Positions 43,164 through 52,540 of a stretch of DNA of 64,000 nt are shown piece after piece. Both the position numbers and the translations under genes were made by a program. The notes beneath the pieces were generated by a model. It did not search any database. It was given only the letters and a program-made list of their open reading frames with translations, and was not told where the DNA came from. The stretch spans positions 1,779,608 through 1,843,607 of the forward strand of contig NZ_CP101620.1 in assembly GCF_024399475.1 (NCBI RefSeq), given 5' to 3'. Numbering within the stretch: the first letter of the stretch is position 1; every line of letters starts with the position of its first letter. The stretch is from Allocoprobacillus halotolerans. Lineage in GTDB: Bacteria > Bacillota_I > Bacilli_A > Erysipelotrichales > Coprobacillaceae.

Positions 43164-43957
43164 TCAAATCTTCCTTTTATATATATTCATTATTCTCATT
43201 GGTATTAAACCAACAAATAATGGTTTTATCGCATAAAGATAATGATGAATAGAAACTTTTTCTTTTCTCATCCAATAAAATTTTAATTTTGCTTCTTGTA
43301 ATCTGTATTTATACTTTCTCTTTTTTATAGAAAAAAAACTTTCTCTGTAATAGAGAAGAGGAATATCTAAATTATATATTTTAAAATTTTTTGATAAAAG
43401 TTTACACCATAAATCATAATCTTCAGCTCTTTGAGTCAGATGATTGACTGTATAACTATTCACGGTCAATAATGCTTCTTTTTTCATAAGTACAGTAGGG
43501 TGAATAACTTGAGTTTTTTTATGGCATCCAATAAATGGACTTCATTAGAATGAATTGAAAATTCTTTACAGGGTTCATCGTTCTCATTAATTGTTATGCT
43601 TTTTGATCCAACAACATCATACTCCTGATGTTCCATCAAGAAATTGTATTCAACCTCTAGTCTATTTTTAAAACTTATATCATCACTATCCATCCTTGCA
43701 ATATATTGTCCTAATGATATCTCTATACATTTATTTAATGATGCGGCTAAACCTAAATTAGTTGAGTTATTAATAATTTTAATTCTTGAATCTAATTTTT
43801 GAAATTCTTGGATTATTGACAAACTAGAATCAGTTGAACAGTCATTACATATAATAAATTCAAAATCCTTAAAAGTCTGATTTAAAATTGATTGAATAGA
43901 CTTTTCAAGATATTTCGCATCGTTGTATACGCTCATGATTACAGAAATCATTACCAT
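43164..43957 (-). CDS. Family 2 glycosyltransferase (frameshifted)
   Basis: About 264 residues after correction. N-terminal ISVIMSVYNDAKYLEKSIQS, NDCSTDSSLSII, NLGLAASLNKCIE and ARMDSDDIS form the GT-A core; the second part has IHPTVLMKKEAL and AEDYDLWCKLL. These are typical of small capsule GT2s. The frame breaks at the T run 43514-43520 (A run in the gene), one base short. It lies between the GT4 and wzy. Donor and acceptor are unknown. Confidence 0.88.
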
Positions 43958-43960
43958 TCA

Positions 43961-45070
43961 TTAAAACTCCAATCCATAGATTTTATTCATTTCTTTTAAA
44001 ATAGTCTGTAAACTATAAACTTCCATTGATTTTAAGCTGTTATTAATAATATTTGGAAAATTGTTGCACTGTTTTAAAACAATATTTATTACATCTTCTT
44101 GAAATGTTGATAAATCTAAAATATATCCATCTTTCTGATGTTTGATGAGATCTGTATTTCCCCTAATACGACTGGCAATACAAACCATTCCACAAGCTTT
44201 AGCTTCCATTAAAGCGACAGATAGTCCTTCTCTTTTAGATGGAAACAAAAAGATATCACATGATTTCATGATTTCAAGGATATCATGTCTATATCCTAAT
44301 AAATGTAACCTATTAGAAACTTGAAGTTGCTTTGCTAATTGTTCATAATTTTCTTTCATATTGCCAATACCACAAATAAGATAGTGAAAATTATCTGGTA
44401 AATGAGGAAGACATTCTATAACAATTTTATGATTTTTATTTTCATTGAGCTCACCTACAGATAAAAGTAAAATTGAATTGGTAGGTATCTGTAAGCTATC
44501 ACATAGTTTTCTTTTTTGTCCTTGAATAGAATTTATTTTATCCATATCAATTCCCACACCTGGCACAAATTCTACTTTTCCATCTTGTTTCAATTTAAAT
44601 TTCTGGGCAATCTTATAATCTTCTTTATTGATAGTTATAAGAATATCTGTATAATGAGCACACAATTTTTCAATTGGATAATAAATTGTCCAGTTTTTCA
44701 ATGGAGCGCCTTTAAAAAAATGGAAACCATGAGCTGTATAAATCATTTTTGTATTTTTGTAATTTTTACTCATTCTATTTGCAATACGAGCAATAACACC
44801 TCCAACAGGTGTATGACAATGAATAATATCAAAATTATACTCATCAATGATTTCTTTTAATTCTCGTAAAGCTTTTAAATTATGTGGAGCAAAGGGATTT
44901 CTTTCAAAAGGCAAATTATGTTTGACATCACAAAATTCAAAAATACTGTCTCCGTGGGAAGCTACATGAACTTCATATCCATTATCATGAAACATTTTTA
45001 AGAATGGAATATGAAAAGCGTATATATGACTGTCTACATGTGCAACAAATAAGACCTTTTTATTTTCCAT
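43961..45070 (-). CDS. Family 4 glycosyltransferase (GT-B)
   Basis: An intact 369-residue GT-B enzyme. Seen: KVLFVAHVDSHIYAFHIPFL, HCHTPVGGVIARIA, IYTAHGFHFFKG, and in the C-domain LLSVGELNENKNHK, FLFPSKREGLSVALMEA-KACG with the ExxxxxE nucleotide motif, and IRGNTDLI. It is a common second glycosyltransferase in Gram-positive capsule loci, adding to the first lipid-linked sugar. It overlaps the SDR gene by 11 bases. Confidence 0.92.
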   Translation of the reverse strand: MENKKVLFVAHVDSHIYAFHIPFLKMFHDNGYEVHVASHGDSIFEFCDVKHNLPFERNPFAPHNLKALRELKEIIDEYNFDIIHCHTPVGGVIARIANRMSKNYKNTKMIYTAHGFHFFKGAPLKNWTIYYPIEKLCAHYTDILITINKEDYKIAQKFKLKQDGKVEFVPGVGIDMDKINSIQGQKRKLCDSLQIPTNSILLLSVGELNENKNHKIVIECLPHLPDNFHYLICGIGNMKENYEQLAKQLQVSNRLHLLGYRHDILEIMKSCDIFLFPSKREGLSVALMEAKACGMVCIASRIRGNTDLIKHQKDGYILDLSTFQEDVINIVLKQCNNFPNIINNSLKSMEVYSLQTILKEMNKIYGLEF

Positions 45071-45845
45071 ATTTTAAATCTCCAAAACATTTTGTTATTA
45101 ATCCAACTTTTCCAATTAAGAAGCGAATCATTGGATTGAATATTGACAGATAAATGACTTTTACATTTTCCTTTTTCATTTGGTTCTTGACTATGTCAAC
45201 TGTGCACAGATATTCATCATTCTGAGGTAAAAATAAACCTGTTGCTTCTTCATCAATGTATTTTTTGATATACTCACATAGTTTTTCTACTGTAATAGAA
45301 CTTCTTTCGTTTCTGAGTGTTGGAAAGATATGAAACTTTCTTACTGCCTGAAAGAGCCTACCTAGATTTCCTGGTGCTCCTTGTCCATAAACCATTGGTG
45401 GTCGTACTATGCAGACATGAAAAGAATCATCTTTCAGTTCCTTTATCATCTGTTCTGCTTCATATTTGCTTTTTCCATAATATGTATTTGGATGACATTC
45501 AGTTTTCTCATCAATAAATATGTTTGAATGAATCAATCCATAAACACTCATTGAACTCATGAAAATGAATTGTTTTACTTTTGAGTCCTTTGTCTTTTTT
45601 GCTATATTGACAGCTAAATCTCTATTGACTTTATAATAAAGATTTTCATTTTCGCTGACTTCCTTGATATGTGCAATGCCTGCTACATGATAGACAGCAT
45701 CATATGCAGAAAAGTCAAACCCCTTCCAGCTGTCATCCCTTACATCCAGTTCCTTTACATAATAGTCATTTGGATACTGTTCAAGATATTTCATGAAGTT
45801 CGTTCCTATATAGCTGTCCTTTCCCGTTATCAGTATCCTTTTCAT
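45060..45845 (-). CDS. NAD-dependent epimerase/dehydratase-type SDR
   Basis: An intact 261-residue SDR. Seen: RILITGKDSYIGTNFMKYL, YHVAGIAHIKEV, FMSSMSVYGL, YYGKSKYEAEQMI with the catalytic Tyr-Lys, and IVRPPMVYGQGAPGNLG. Its neighbours are the initiating transferase and a GT4. In similar loci an SDR at this place makes or reduces the first sugar (for example a 4-keto-6-deoxy-HexNAc). The exact substrate is unknown. GC content is already higher than in the rest of the locus. Confidence 0.82.
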   Translation of the reverse strand: MKRILITGKDSYIGTNFMKYLEQYPNDYYVKELDVRDDSWKGFDFSAYDAVYHVAGIAHIKEVSENENLYYKVNRDLAVNIAKKTKDSKVKQFIFMSSMSVYGLIHSNIFIDEKTECHPNTYYGKSKYEAEQMIKELKDDSFHVCIVRPPMVYGQGAPGNLGRLFQAVRKFHIFPTLRNERSSITVEKLCEYIKKYIDEEATGLFLPQNDEYLCTVDIVKNQMKKENVKVIYLSIFNPMIRFLIGKVGLITKCFGDLKYGK

Positions 45846-46456
45846 GCCTCTTCCTCCTTGTGGAGTTCTCCTGTTCCTCCTTCAACCACTCCTTCATGTT
45901 TAAGAACTGAAGTGATCGTTCCAAAGAAGCATCTGATGTCAAACAGTAATGACATCCTCTTGACATATTCTCCATCAAGTCCAGCCTTGACATCTATCTC
46001 TAGCTCATCTCTTCCGTTGATCTGTGCCCAGCCTGTCAGTCCTGGCTTGATGTCATTGGCTCCATATCTGTCCCTTTCAGCTATCAGGTCATCCTGATTC
46101 CATAATGCTGGTCTTGGTCCTATGATGGACATCTCACCTTTAAGGATGTTGATGATCTGTGGCAGTTCATCAAGCGATGTCTTTCTTAGAAACTTTCCTG
46201 CCTTTGTGATATACTGGTCTGGATTGGAAAGCATATGTGTTGGCATGTCCTTTGGCGTATCAATATACATCGTTCTGAACTTCAGTATATTGAAGTAGCT
46301 CTTGTTCTTTCCAACTCTTTTCTGTTTGAAGAATACTGGTCCCTTGCTGTCAAGTTTGATCCAGATGCACAGAATAATAAAAACTGGACTTAATATGATA
46401 AGTCCAATGAATGAAAGCGTAAAATCTATAATTCTTTTCATGAAGCGCTTATACAC
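45842..46456 (-). CDS. Initiating undecaprenyl-phosphate sugar transferase (WbaP/PglC type)
   Basis: Polyprenyl-phosphate phosphosugar transferase that starts repeat-unit synthesis. The start YKRFMKRIIDFTLSFIGLII carries the single re-entrant helix; then GPVFFKQKRVGKN, FRTMYIDT, RKTSLDELPQIINILKGEMS with the catalytic D-E pair, and GPRPALWNQ and KPGLTGWAQINGRDEL. I choose GTG 46456, because GGAGGGG lies six bases upstream; a TTG at 46471 is possible. About 204 residues, the short PglC-like class. It follows the LoaP terminator. Confidence 0.93.
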   Translation of the reverse strand: MYKRFMKRIIDFTLSFIGLIILSPVFIILCIWIKLDSKGPVFFKQKRVGKNKSYFNILKFRTMYIDTPKDMPTHMLSNPDQYITKAGKFLRKTSLDELPQIINILKGEMSIIGPRPALWNQDDLIAERDRYGANDIKPGLTGWAQINGRDELEIDVKAGLDGEYVKRMSLLFDIRCFFGTITSVLKHEGVVEGGTGELHKEEEA

Positions 46457-46494
46457 TTGTTTCCCCTCCAATATCCTTCTTTTGATTCATAATT

Positions 46495-46521
46495 AAAAAA
46501 ACAAGAATCGTCTAATTCTTG
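46495..46521 (-). terminator. Intrinsic terminator between loaP and the polysaccharide genes
   Basis: On the minus strand CAAGAAT and ATTCTTG form a 7-bp stem (46502-46508 with 46515-46521) with a 6-base loop holding the loaP stop codon, followed by seven T. It would stop transcription right after loaP unless the antiterminator acts, which makes it the likely control point of the locus. Confidence 0.8.
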
Positions 46522-47024
46522 CTTATGATTTCTAGTCCTACCTTTGCTGTTGTATCACTGCCAAAGATATGCAGGCTGATGTACGCCATGCGCTTGTGCC
46601 TGTCTATCTTCGTTATCATTCCTTCATGCCCCTGTAATGGTCCCTCGCTGATGTGAATCTTCTCTCCCTCTATGAAGCCTGTCGACATGTCCACAAGATG
46701 GTCGTCTCCTGCAAACCTCTTCAGGAATTCCACCTCTCCATCCTTGAGCGGATAGATGACATCCTTCTTCTTCCCGATGATCTTCGTCAGGTCTGGTATC
46801 TTCTTGAGCTCCACATAGAGTTCCTCTATGCGTTCGGTGATCATGAAGACATATCCCGTAAAGAGCACGCATCTGACATCCTTCCAGACGCCTCGAAACT
46901 TCTTCCTTGCGACAAACTCGGGAATGAAGCACTCATGAAGGATTTCCGATGGGATGAGAAACCTGCATCTGTCGGCAATCTTTCTTTCCTGTCCGCTCCT
47001 GACCTGCATGACATACCATTCCAT
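46512..47024 (-). CDS. loaP: LoaP-type NusG-like processive antiterminator
   Basis: A 170-residue NusG paralogue. The NGN domain begins EWYVMQVRSGQERKIADRC and contains VLFTGYVFMITE; the C-terminal KOW domain has EGEKIHISEGPLQGHEGMI. ATG 47024 has AAGGAGG eight bases upstream; longer upstream reading is unlikely to be translated. LoaP proteins let RNA polymerase read through terminators in long polysaccharide operons. Here it is the first gene, and a terminator follows its stop, so it probably controls itself and the genes downstream. The coding sequence is much richer in GC than the rest of the locus. Confidence 0.9.
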   Translation of the reverse strand: MEWYVMQVRSGQERKIADRCRFLIPSEILHECFIPEFVARKKFRGVWKDVRCVLFTGYVFMITERIEELYVELKKIPDLTKIIGKKKDVIYPLKDGEVEFLKRFAGDDHLVDMSTGFIEGEKIHISEGPLQGHEGMITKIDRHKRMAYISLHIFGSDTTAKVGLEIISKN

Positions 47025-47045
47025 GTTCCTGACCTCCTTGAAAAG

Positions 47046-47062
47046 GGTAGGCTTCGCCTGCC
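47046..47062 (-). promoter_or_regulatory. Leader hairpin before loaP, candidate LoaP RNA target
   Basis: On the minus strand an AGGC-GAA-GCCT stem, extended by G-C pairs across one mismatch, sits about 22 bases before the loaP ATG. LoaP systems need a small RNA hairpin in the leader. This is a candidate only; I cannot compare it with the known dfn element here. Confidence 0.3.
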
Positions 47063-47407
47063 AGACATCATCAATTGACATCCAGCCATCACATCTATGA
47101 CCATACCTCAAGACAAACGTGACACGGCAACGATTTCCCTTTACAGCATTCCTTTTCACGGATAACTCTCTATTATCTTTTATGTCTGTAAATGGGAAAT
47201 TATTTTGTATTTTGTCGTATTTAATATATAATAATGTATATAGATAAGATAATATACATGTTTAAGAGAAAATCATTATATTCATGTAAAAAGAAGATAA
47301 CTTTAAAATATTTTTTGATGGGAGATGAACGAATAAGTAAAGTTATGGTTCTTCTTTATGAGAGTTTTATAAAATGCTAAATTAAAAGGAGTGAAAATTT
47401 GATTATA
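47063..47407. other. loaP leader and divergent intergenic region
   Basis: From 47063 to about 47165 the DNA is GC-rich and belongs to the loaP leader. From 47170 to 47400 it is very AT-rich and must hold the promoters for the locus (minus) and the small plus-strand genes. I see no -35/-10 pair good enough to name. AAAGGAG at about 47388 serves the small gene that follows. Confidence 0.45.
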
Positions 47408-47557
47408 ATGAGATATTTAAAAACAGTATTAGAGCAATTATTGAAAATAGTAAAATCACAATCACTAATAAAAGAAAAATTACGAATAAACAAAATAGAT
47501 AGATTGATAATGGGATATCTTTTATTTAGTTTGATTGCTTTTGATTTCTTTTTTTGA
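47408..47557 (+). CDS. Small protein with a C-terminal hydrophobic helix
   Basis: 49 codons from ATG 47408 (or 52 from the TTG at 47399, which has AAAGGAG seven bases upstream). The first 30 residues are basic and helical (LKIVKSQSLIKEKLRINK); the last 16 are hydrophobic and Phe-rich. This is the look of a small tail-anchored or regulatory membrane peptide. It lies 13 bases before another membrane protein gene and may be translated with it. No family recognised. Confidence 0.45.
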   Translation: MRYLKTVLEQLLKIVKSQSLIKEKLRINKIDRLIMGYLLFSLIAFDFFF

Positions 47558-47570
47558 TTAGAGACATAAC

Positions 47571-48122
47571 ATGGTTTATTTTATCTATTTTTCATTGTTG
47601 GTATTTATACTGTTAGCAACTGGAAAAAAGCGTAAATTAAAATTTTATATTATAATGATAAATATTGCTAAATATATATTGATTTTAAGTGCTATATTAT
47701 TCATTGTAGGCATTATAAATTGGTTGGACTTCGAATTTATAAAGACTAATATAAATCTGTATATCCAAATTCTTTTAATATTTCTAATGTTATATATTTT
47801 GAGTTGGTTTGTTATACAAACTAGTGAAATGGTTAGATCTATATTATTAGAATGTGAAATAGCTTATTTTACTAAAACAAAAATTTTTGGTGTTTATTTT
47901 ATAAGTCTCATAATTATTAATTTAGATACATATGTAATTGATGCTTGTAGTAGTATAACAAATACTATAGTAAATATGCTGATAAATATTGTAATAAATA
48001 TTCTGGCATTTGTCATTTTAGGTTGTTGCTTTATATCTATTTTTATATTTATGTTGAAATATCATTTTTTACAGCAAAAAAAACAAAAATTTTACAATTC
48101 AACCGTAAAAATTGCTTCTTGA
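47571..48122 (+). CDS. Hypothetical membrane protein
   Basis: 183 residues with five predicted helices (about 3-20, 27-48, 60-83, 105-125, 137-165) and short charged loops. The ribosome site is weak (AGAGAC). No family recognised. It is co-directional with the small gene before it, and there is no obvious partner in the polysaccharide locus, which is divergent. Confidence 0.6.
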   Translation: MVYFIYFSLLVFILLATGKKRKLKFYIIMINIAKYILILSAILFIVGIINWLDFEFIKTNINLYIQILLIFLMLYILSWFVIQTSEMVRSILLECEIAYFTKTKIFGVYFISLIIINLDTYVIDACSSITNTIVNMLINIVINILAFVILGCCFISIFIFMLKYHFLQQKKQKFYNSTVKIAS

Positions 48123-48193
48123 TTATTTAGTTTGATAATTGTATTGTGAATGGAGATATGATCATGTCACAATATAATTAAGGGTTGAGTTAA

Positions 48194-48701
48194 TTGTGTA
48201 GAGAAAACGAATTTAAATCATTGAGAAAGAAATACAAATGTTCACAAAAGACATTTGCCACACTACTAGGTATTAGCGAAAGAACGTTAAGAAAATATGA
48301 AAAAGATGAAATTGAGCCAAGCGAATCAGTCAAATTAAAGCTTTTTGAACTAAAAGATTAACTCAGAAAGAAAGTTGACGAAAATGCTATCTACTTCCAT
48401 ATTTTTCATGATGGATTTTCGTATGGTGGAGACACTTATTGGTTAGGATATGTAGATGAATTAACAGGTAATTTCACTGAAATAAGATTGCTAAAGGAAA
48501 TAACCGCTAAAAAAGTATCAGAATATATAAGAGATGATGAAATCGTTATGAATAATTTGGAAGATATCCAGGAGTATCTTACTAATTATAAATGGGGATT
48601 CATAAAAAAATTTATGCGAATAGTTGCTTGATTGGTATTGGGATCCTTATTTTGTCACAACATGGGAACAAAGACAAAAATATCAAGACATATTTAAATA
48701 A
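48194..48701 (+). pseudogene. Broken gene: XRE-type HTH followed by unknown domain
   Basis: From TTG 48194, 55 codons give a helix-turn-helix (KYKCSQKTFATLLGISERTL, then RKYEKDEIEPSES) like the C-terminal part of MqsA-type antitoxins. TAA at 48359 ends it. The same frame stays open after the stop for about 90 codons (IYFHIFHDGFSYGGDTYWLG, then EIRLLKEITAKKVSEYI), and a further shift near 48630 gives a protein-like tail (DWYWDPYFVTTWEQRQKYQ). So an HTH gene and a second gene, or one gene, have decayed here. No intact start for the second part. Confidence 0.45.
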
Positions 48702-48739
48702 ATGCCATTTAAAAGAAATTTTTATAATTCTTGATGTTC

Positions 48740-48768
48740 TTGAAAAATACACATGGTTATGGTACTAT
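48740..48768 (+). promoter_or_regulatory. Promoter for the LCP gene
   Basis: TTGAAA (48740-48745) and TACTAT (48763-48768) are 17 bases apart. The pair lies about 28 bases before the ATG at 48796, leaving a very short leader with AAGAGGG as ribosome site. Confidence 0.55.
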
Positions 48769-48795
48769 GGTAACGATTAAGAAAAGAGGGATTTC

Positions 48796-50256
48796 ATGTC
48801 AAAAACAAATAGTATTATAAAGAAAATTATTGATTGGAAAGTCATTTTAGGTATACAAGCCATCGCTTCATTAGCATTAATTGGTATTATCTTTAAATTA
48901 GGTGCTCTACCAATGCAATATGCTTTGATTGTGATTGCTGTGGTTGCCTTATTATGTGTTGGAACATTTTTCTTGATGAAACCATCAAAGAAAAAAGGAC
49001 AAGGAAAAATACGTAATATAATTGGTAAATTAGTAAGTGTTTTACTAAGTGTAGCCTTGTTATTTGGAACTTTATCAATTGCTCAAGGAACATCGGTTTT
49101 GGATGCGATTACTGGTGCTAATATACAAACACAACGTTATACTGTTGTTGTTTTGGAAGAAAGTTCTTATAAACAGTTATCTGATTTAAAGAATGAAACA
49201 ATTGAAACAGTTTCTTCAGTAGATGAAGAAAATGCAAAAAAAGTGATTGCGGCTATGCAAAAAGAAGAATCATCTATTAAAACAAAAGATATTGATAGTT
49301 ATACAACAATCGCTAATGATTTATATGACAAAAAAACAAATGCAATTTTAGTGAATGAATCATACTATGCAATTATTGAAGCAGAGCATGAAGATTTCCA
49401 AAATGAAACACGTGCCATCTGGTCATATGAAATTGAAGAAGAAATTAAAGATATTTCTAAAAAGGTTGATGTAGATGAAGAACCATTTATCGTATATATT
49501 AGTGGTATTGATACATCAGGTCCAGTATCAACAGTATCTCGTTCAGATGTTAATATGATTGTGACAGTTAATCCTAAGACAAAACAAATCTTATTAACAA
49601 GTATTCCTAGAGATTATTATGTCACTCTTGCTAATAAAGGGAAGAAAGATAAATTAACACATTCTGGTTTAGCTGGTATTGATAATACTGTTGCAACAAT
49701 GGAAAATTTCTTAGGTATCGATATTAACTATTATGCCAGAGTGAACTTTACATCATTAATTAAGATGGTTGATGCTTTAGGTGGTATCACAATTAATAAT
49801 GATGTGGCGTTCACAGGATTTAATGGAACTTATTTTGCAAAAGGAAATATTTCTATTGATGGTGATGAGGCATTAGAATATTCAAGAGAAAGACATGCAT
49901 TTGGTGCTGGAGATAATGAACGTGTTTTCCATCAACAAATTGTTATTATGGGAATGTTGAATAAAATGATGTCGCCATCTGTTATTACAAATTATTCAAG
50001 TGTTTTAAATGCTATTGAAGGATGCTTTGAAACAAATATGTCATCTAGTGAAATTACAAGTTTAATTCAAATGCAAATTAATGATATGTCATCATGGAAT
50101 ATGGTACAAAAACAGTTCTCTGGTCATGGTGTCTTACAAACTGGTGGAGCTTATATGCCAAGTTCAAAATTATATTATATGATTCCTGATGACAATAGCG
50201 TTGCTGAAAATGTAGCAGCAATTAAGAGTGTCTTAAATGGTGAAACAGTAGAATAA
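48796..50256 (+). CDS. LCP (LytR-CpsA-Psr) family glycopolymer ligase
   Basis: An intact 486-residue membrane protein with three hydrophobic helices in the first 105 residues, an accessory domain (about 110-220, with a substrate-binding-protein look: QRYTVVVLEESSYKQLSDLK) and an LCP core. Core motifs: PFIVYISGIDTSG, SRSDVNMIVTVNPKTKQ, LLTSIPRDYYVTL, and YSRERHAFGAGDNERVFHQQ with the conserved Arg pair. It has its own promoter and terminator. It is a paralogue of the LCP gene at 8820 and likely attaches the capsule to peptidoglycan. Confidence 0.95.
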   Translation: MSKTNSIIKKIIDWKVILGIQAIASLALIGIIFKLGALPMQYALIVIAVVALLCVGTFFLMKPSKKKGQGKIRNIIGKLVSVLLSVALLFGTLSIAQGTSVLDAITGANIQTQRYTVVVLEESSYKQLSDLKNETIETVSSVDEENAKKVIAAMQKEESSIKTKDIDSYTTIANDLYDKKTNAILVNESYYAIIEAEHEDFQNETRAIWSYEIEEEIKDISKKVDVDEEPFIVYISGIDTSGPVSTVSRSDVNMIVTVNPKTKQILLTSIPRDYYVTLANKGKKDKLTHSGLAGIDNTVATMENFLGIDINYYARVNFTSLIKMVDALGGITINNDVAFTGFNGTYFAKGNISIDGDEALEYSRERHAFGAGDNERVFHQQIVIMGMLNKMMSPSVITNYSSVLNAIEGCFETNMSSSEITSLIQMQINDMSSWNMVQKQFSGHGVLQTGGAYMPSSKLYYMIPDDNSVAENVAAIKSVLNGETVE

Positions 50257-50282
50257 AAAAGTGGAAGGGAACTTCCACTTTT
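50257..50282 (+). terminator. Intrinsic terminator after LCP
   Basis: AAAAGTGGAAG and CTTCCACTTTT form an 11-bp stem with a GGAA tetraloop directly after the LCP stop. Some read-through to the O-antigen-ligase-like gene 20 bases further on is likely. Confidence 0.82.
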
Positions 50283-50301
50283 ATGCATAAAGGGGTAGGT
50301 T

Positions 50302-51959
50302 ATGATTGATAAAATATTAGTTGATAGAAAATATTTTAAATTATTGTTTATCTTATATGTATTTACAAATACTTTAGCATTAGGATATTTTGGGATTAAT
50401 TTTAATCCATTATCTGTTATAGTTTTTATATATGGTTGTGCTATGATTTTCTATAGTATCATAAAAAAAGAATTCTTCTATTCAAAAAATCATTTATTGT
50501 TAATTGGATTATATGGTGCTTTACTTTTGATTGCAACTTTTCTCAATAAAGATTATTCCACAAAGAATTCTTTAGTAATAGCAAGTATGCAATTGCTTAT
50601 TTTTACATTGATATTTGCTCAACCAAAATCAATGACTTTAAAAAACTCAAACAAGAATTACATAGTATTATTCCTTTGACATGTTTTTTAGTAGGAAGTG
50701 CTTCGCTCATTTCATTGTTTATGTATTTTTTAAATATTTCAGGCAGTCAAAATGGATGGTATATTGGTCTTGTAGGAAATCGTTTATTTGGTGTTTACTT
50801 TAACTGTAACCCAGCATCTTTTTTAGCCATTATTGTTATTTTAATGTCAATGATTGCAATTAAAAACCATTATGAATATAGTTTTCTTTACATTGTGAAT
50901 ATAGGTATTCAGTTATCCTATATTATTTTGACACAATGCCGAGCCGCAATTATTATTCTTGCTGTTATTTTAACAGCAGTTGCTTATTATCGCTTTTTTA
51001 GAGCCAAAGAACTTTCAACAATGAAAAGAATTGGTTTAAATATAGGTATGTGTTTATGTATGCTTTTAGGAACAAAAGTTGTACAAGAAGTTGCTTTCAT
51101 TATCCCTCAAATTCAAGGTGCTAAAGAAGAATCAGACAGTCGTTTTCAATTAGAAAAAATTAAAGATATCATATCCTTAACAATGACTGGAGAACTTCAA
51201 AACATTCCTAAAATTATTGATTTAGCAGATGAAGTCAGCAGTGGTAGAATCACGCTTGCAAAAGATTCCCTAAAGGTTTGGCAACAAAGTCCAATTCAAG
51301 GAATAGGGGCTGGTAATTTTAGAAATATGCTTGTTGATGTAAGTCAAAGTGATGATTGGGGACAACAGATTCTCCATAGCCATAATGTCTTTATGGAATC
51401 ATTAATTACAGCTGGTATATTTGGATGCTTATTATTTATCCTCTTTTTTATAAAAACACTCTTTATTTCAAGAGATATCTTGTTAAAATATCGTAATAAA
51501 AAATCATATTTCATTATTTTATTATTTATTATGATCGTTGTGAGTGAATTTATTGGTGGGTTCTTTGATTTTGGTGTTTTCTATGTTTATTCCTTATCGG
51601 CGACTTTAGCGTGGTTATTTTTAGGATATATTTACTGGTTAAATGATCAAAGTGATATGTCATTAGTTGATCAAAGTGATGTTGCTGTTTTTAATAAATA
51701 TGAATTATTGTCTATTATTTATCATAAAGAAGATATTGATGTTTTAAAACCAGAATTTGAGATTTTAGATAGCCATTATCAAGATGACGATTATGTAATG
51801 AAAGTTCAATACTATTTAGGACAATCTTCATTTACATATGATATTTATTATACTTTATATGATAAGCAGGAGCATATCAATAAAAAACTGGCGAGAGATT
51901 TCTATTCATTAATTGAAGATGAGATTAAAGGTATTTATAATCAATCACAGATTAAGTAA
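50302..51959 (+). CDS. O-antigen ligase/polymerase-like membrane protein with soluble C-terminal domain (frameshifted)
   Basis: About 552 residues after correction, with eleven or so helices. The Wzy_C-type motifs are clear: VGNRLFGVYFNCNPASF, TQCRAAIIIL, GRITLAKDSLKVWQQSPIQG, GAGNFRNM and the His in LHSHNVFMESLITAG. The frame breaks at the A run 50640-50645, one base short. The last 110 residues are soluble and acidic, with a YEI-type alpha/beta look, which most ligases lack. It may ligate the polymer or polymerise another one. It is just downstream of the LCP gene. Confidence 0.84.
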
Positions 51960-51982
51960 AAGATAATCAAATAAATCATTTC

Positions 51983-52020
51983 ATATGGCAAGAAAAGCTT
52001 ATTTTCTTGCCATATTTTTT
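51983..52020 (+). terminator. Strong intrinsic terminator; group IIC intron target
   Basis: A perfect 14-bp stem (ATATGGCAAGAAAA with its complement), 5-base loop and six T. The intron begins directly after the T tract, which is the usual target of group IIC introns. Confidence 0.88.
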
Positions 52021-52540
52021 GTATGCCGGGCATGGCATATATCTAGGTGGTGAAAGTCCACTGTGGGGGGCGATGTCGCAACTGCCAACCACTAGCCAAT
52101 ATCAAGGGTGTCTATCGTGAGATGGAATCTGAAAGAAGATGGAGGCAAAGTCCTGGTCCGAGGAACACGAATCACATCAGGCATATAATAGGGACGAGTG
52201 TGCAAAACAACACGAAGTCATAAGAGGTTGCGGAATAGGACTATTATATGTAAATGTGGCGGATATATGGGAGGAAAGAGATATGACCTTATCCCGGGAG
52301 GTCTCACTAGCGATACAGCAGTAACAACGAATAGTGAGAAGTCAGCAGAAGTCGTAGTAGTAAGGAAGTGACTGTAATGGTCATGGAGCGAAGGACTGAA
52401 TAAATCTATCAGTTATTGAATTTTGAATTGATTTCATTATACGAAACCGTGGAGATAGACGAGTACACTAGAAGACCCGAAAGAAGAATGTAGGGAAGGT
52501 GAGTATAATGGATAGCGAAAGAAATGGAGGTAACGAAAAT

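Noticed and set aside
46624-47104. Long open frames on both strands across loaP
   Set aside because: The region is GC-rich, which leaves fewer stops. Only the loaP frame has a ribosome site and a recognisable domain.
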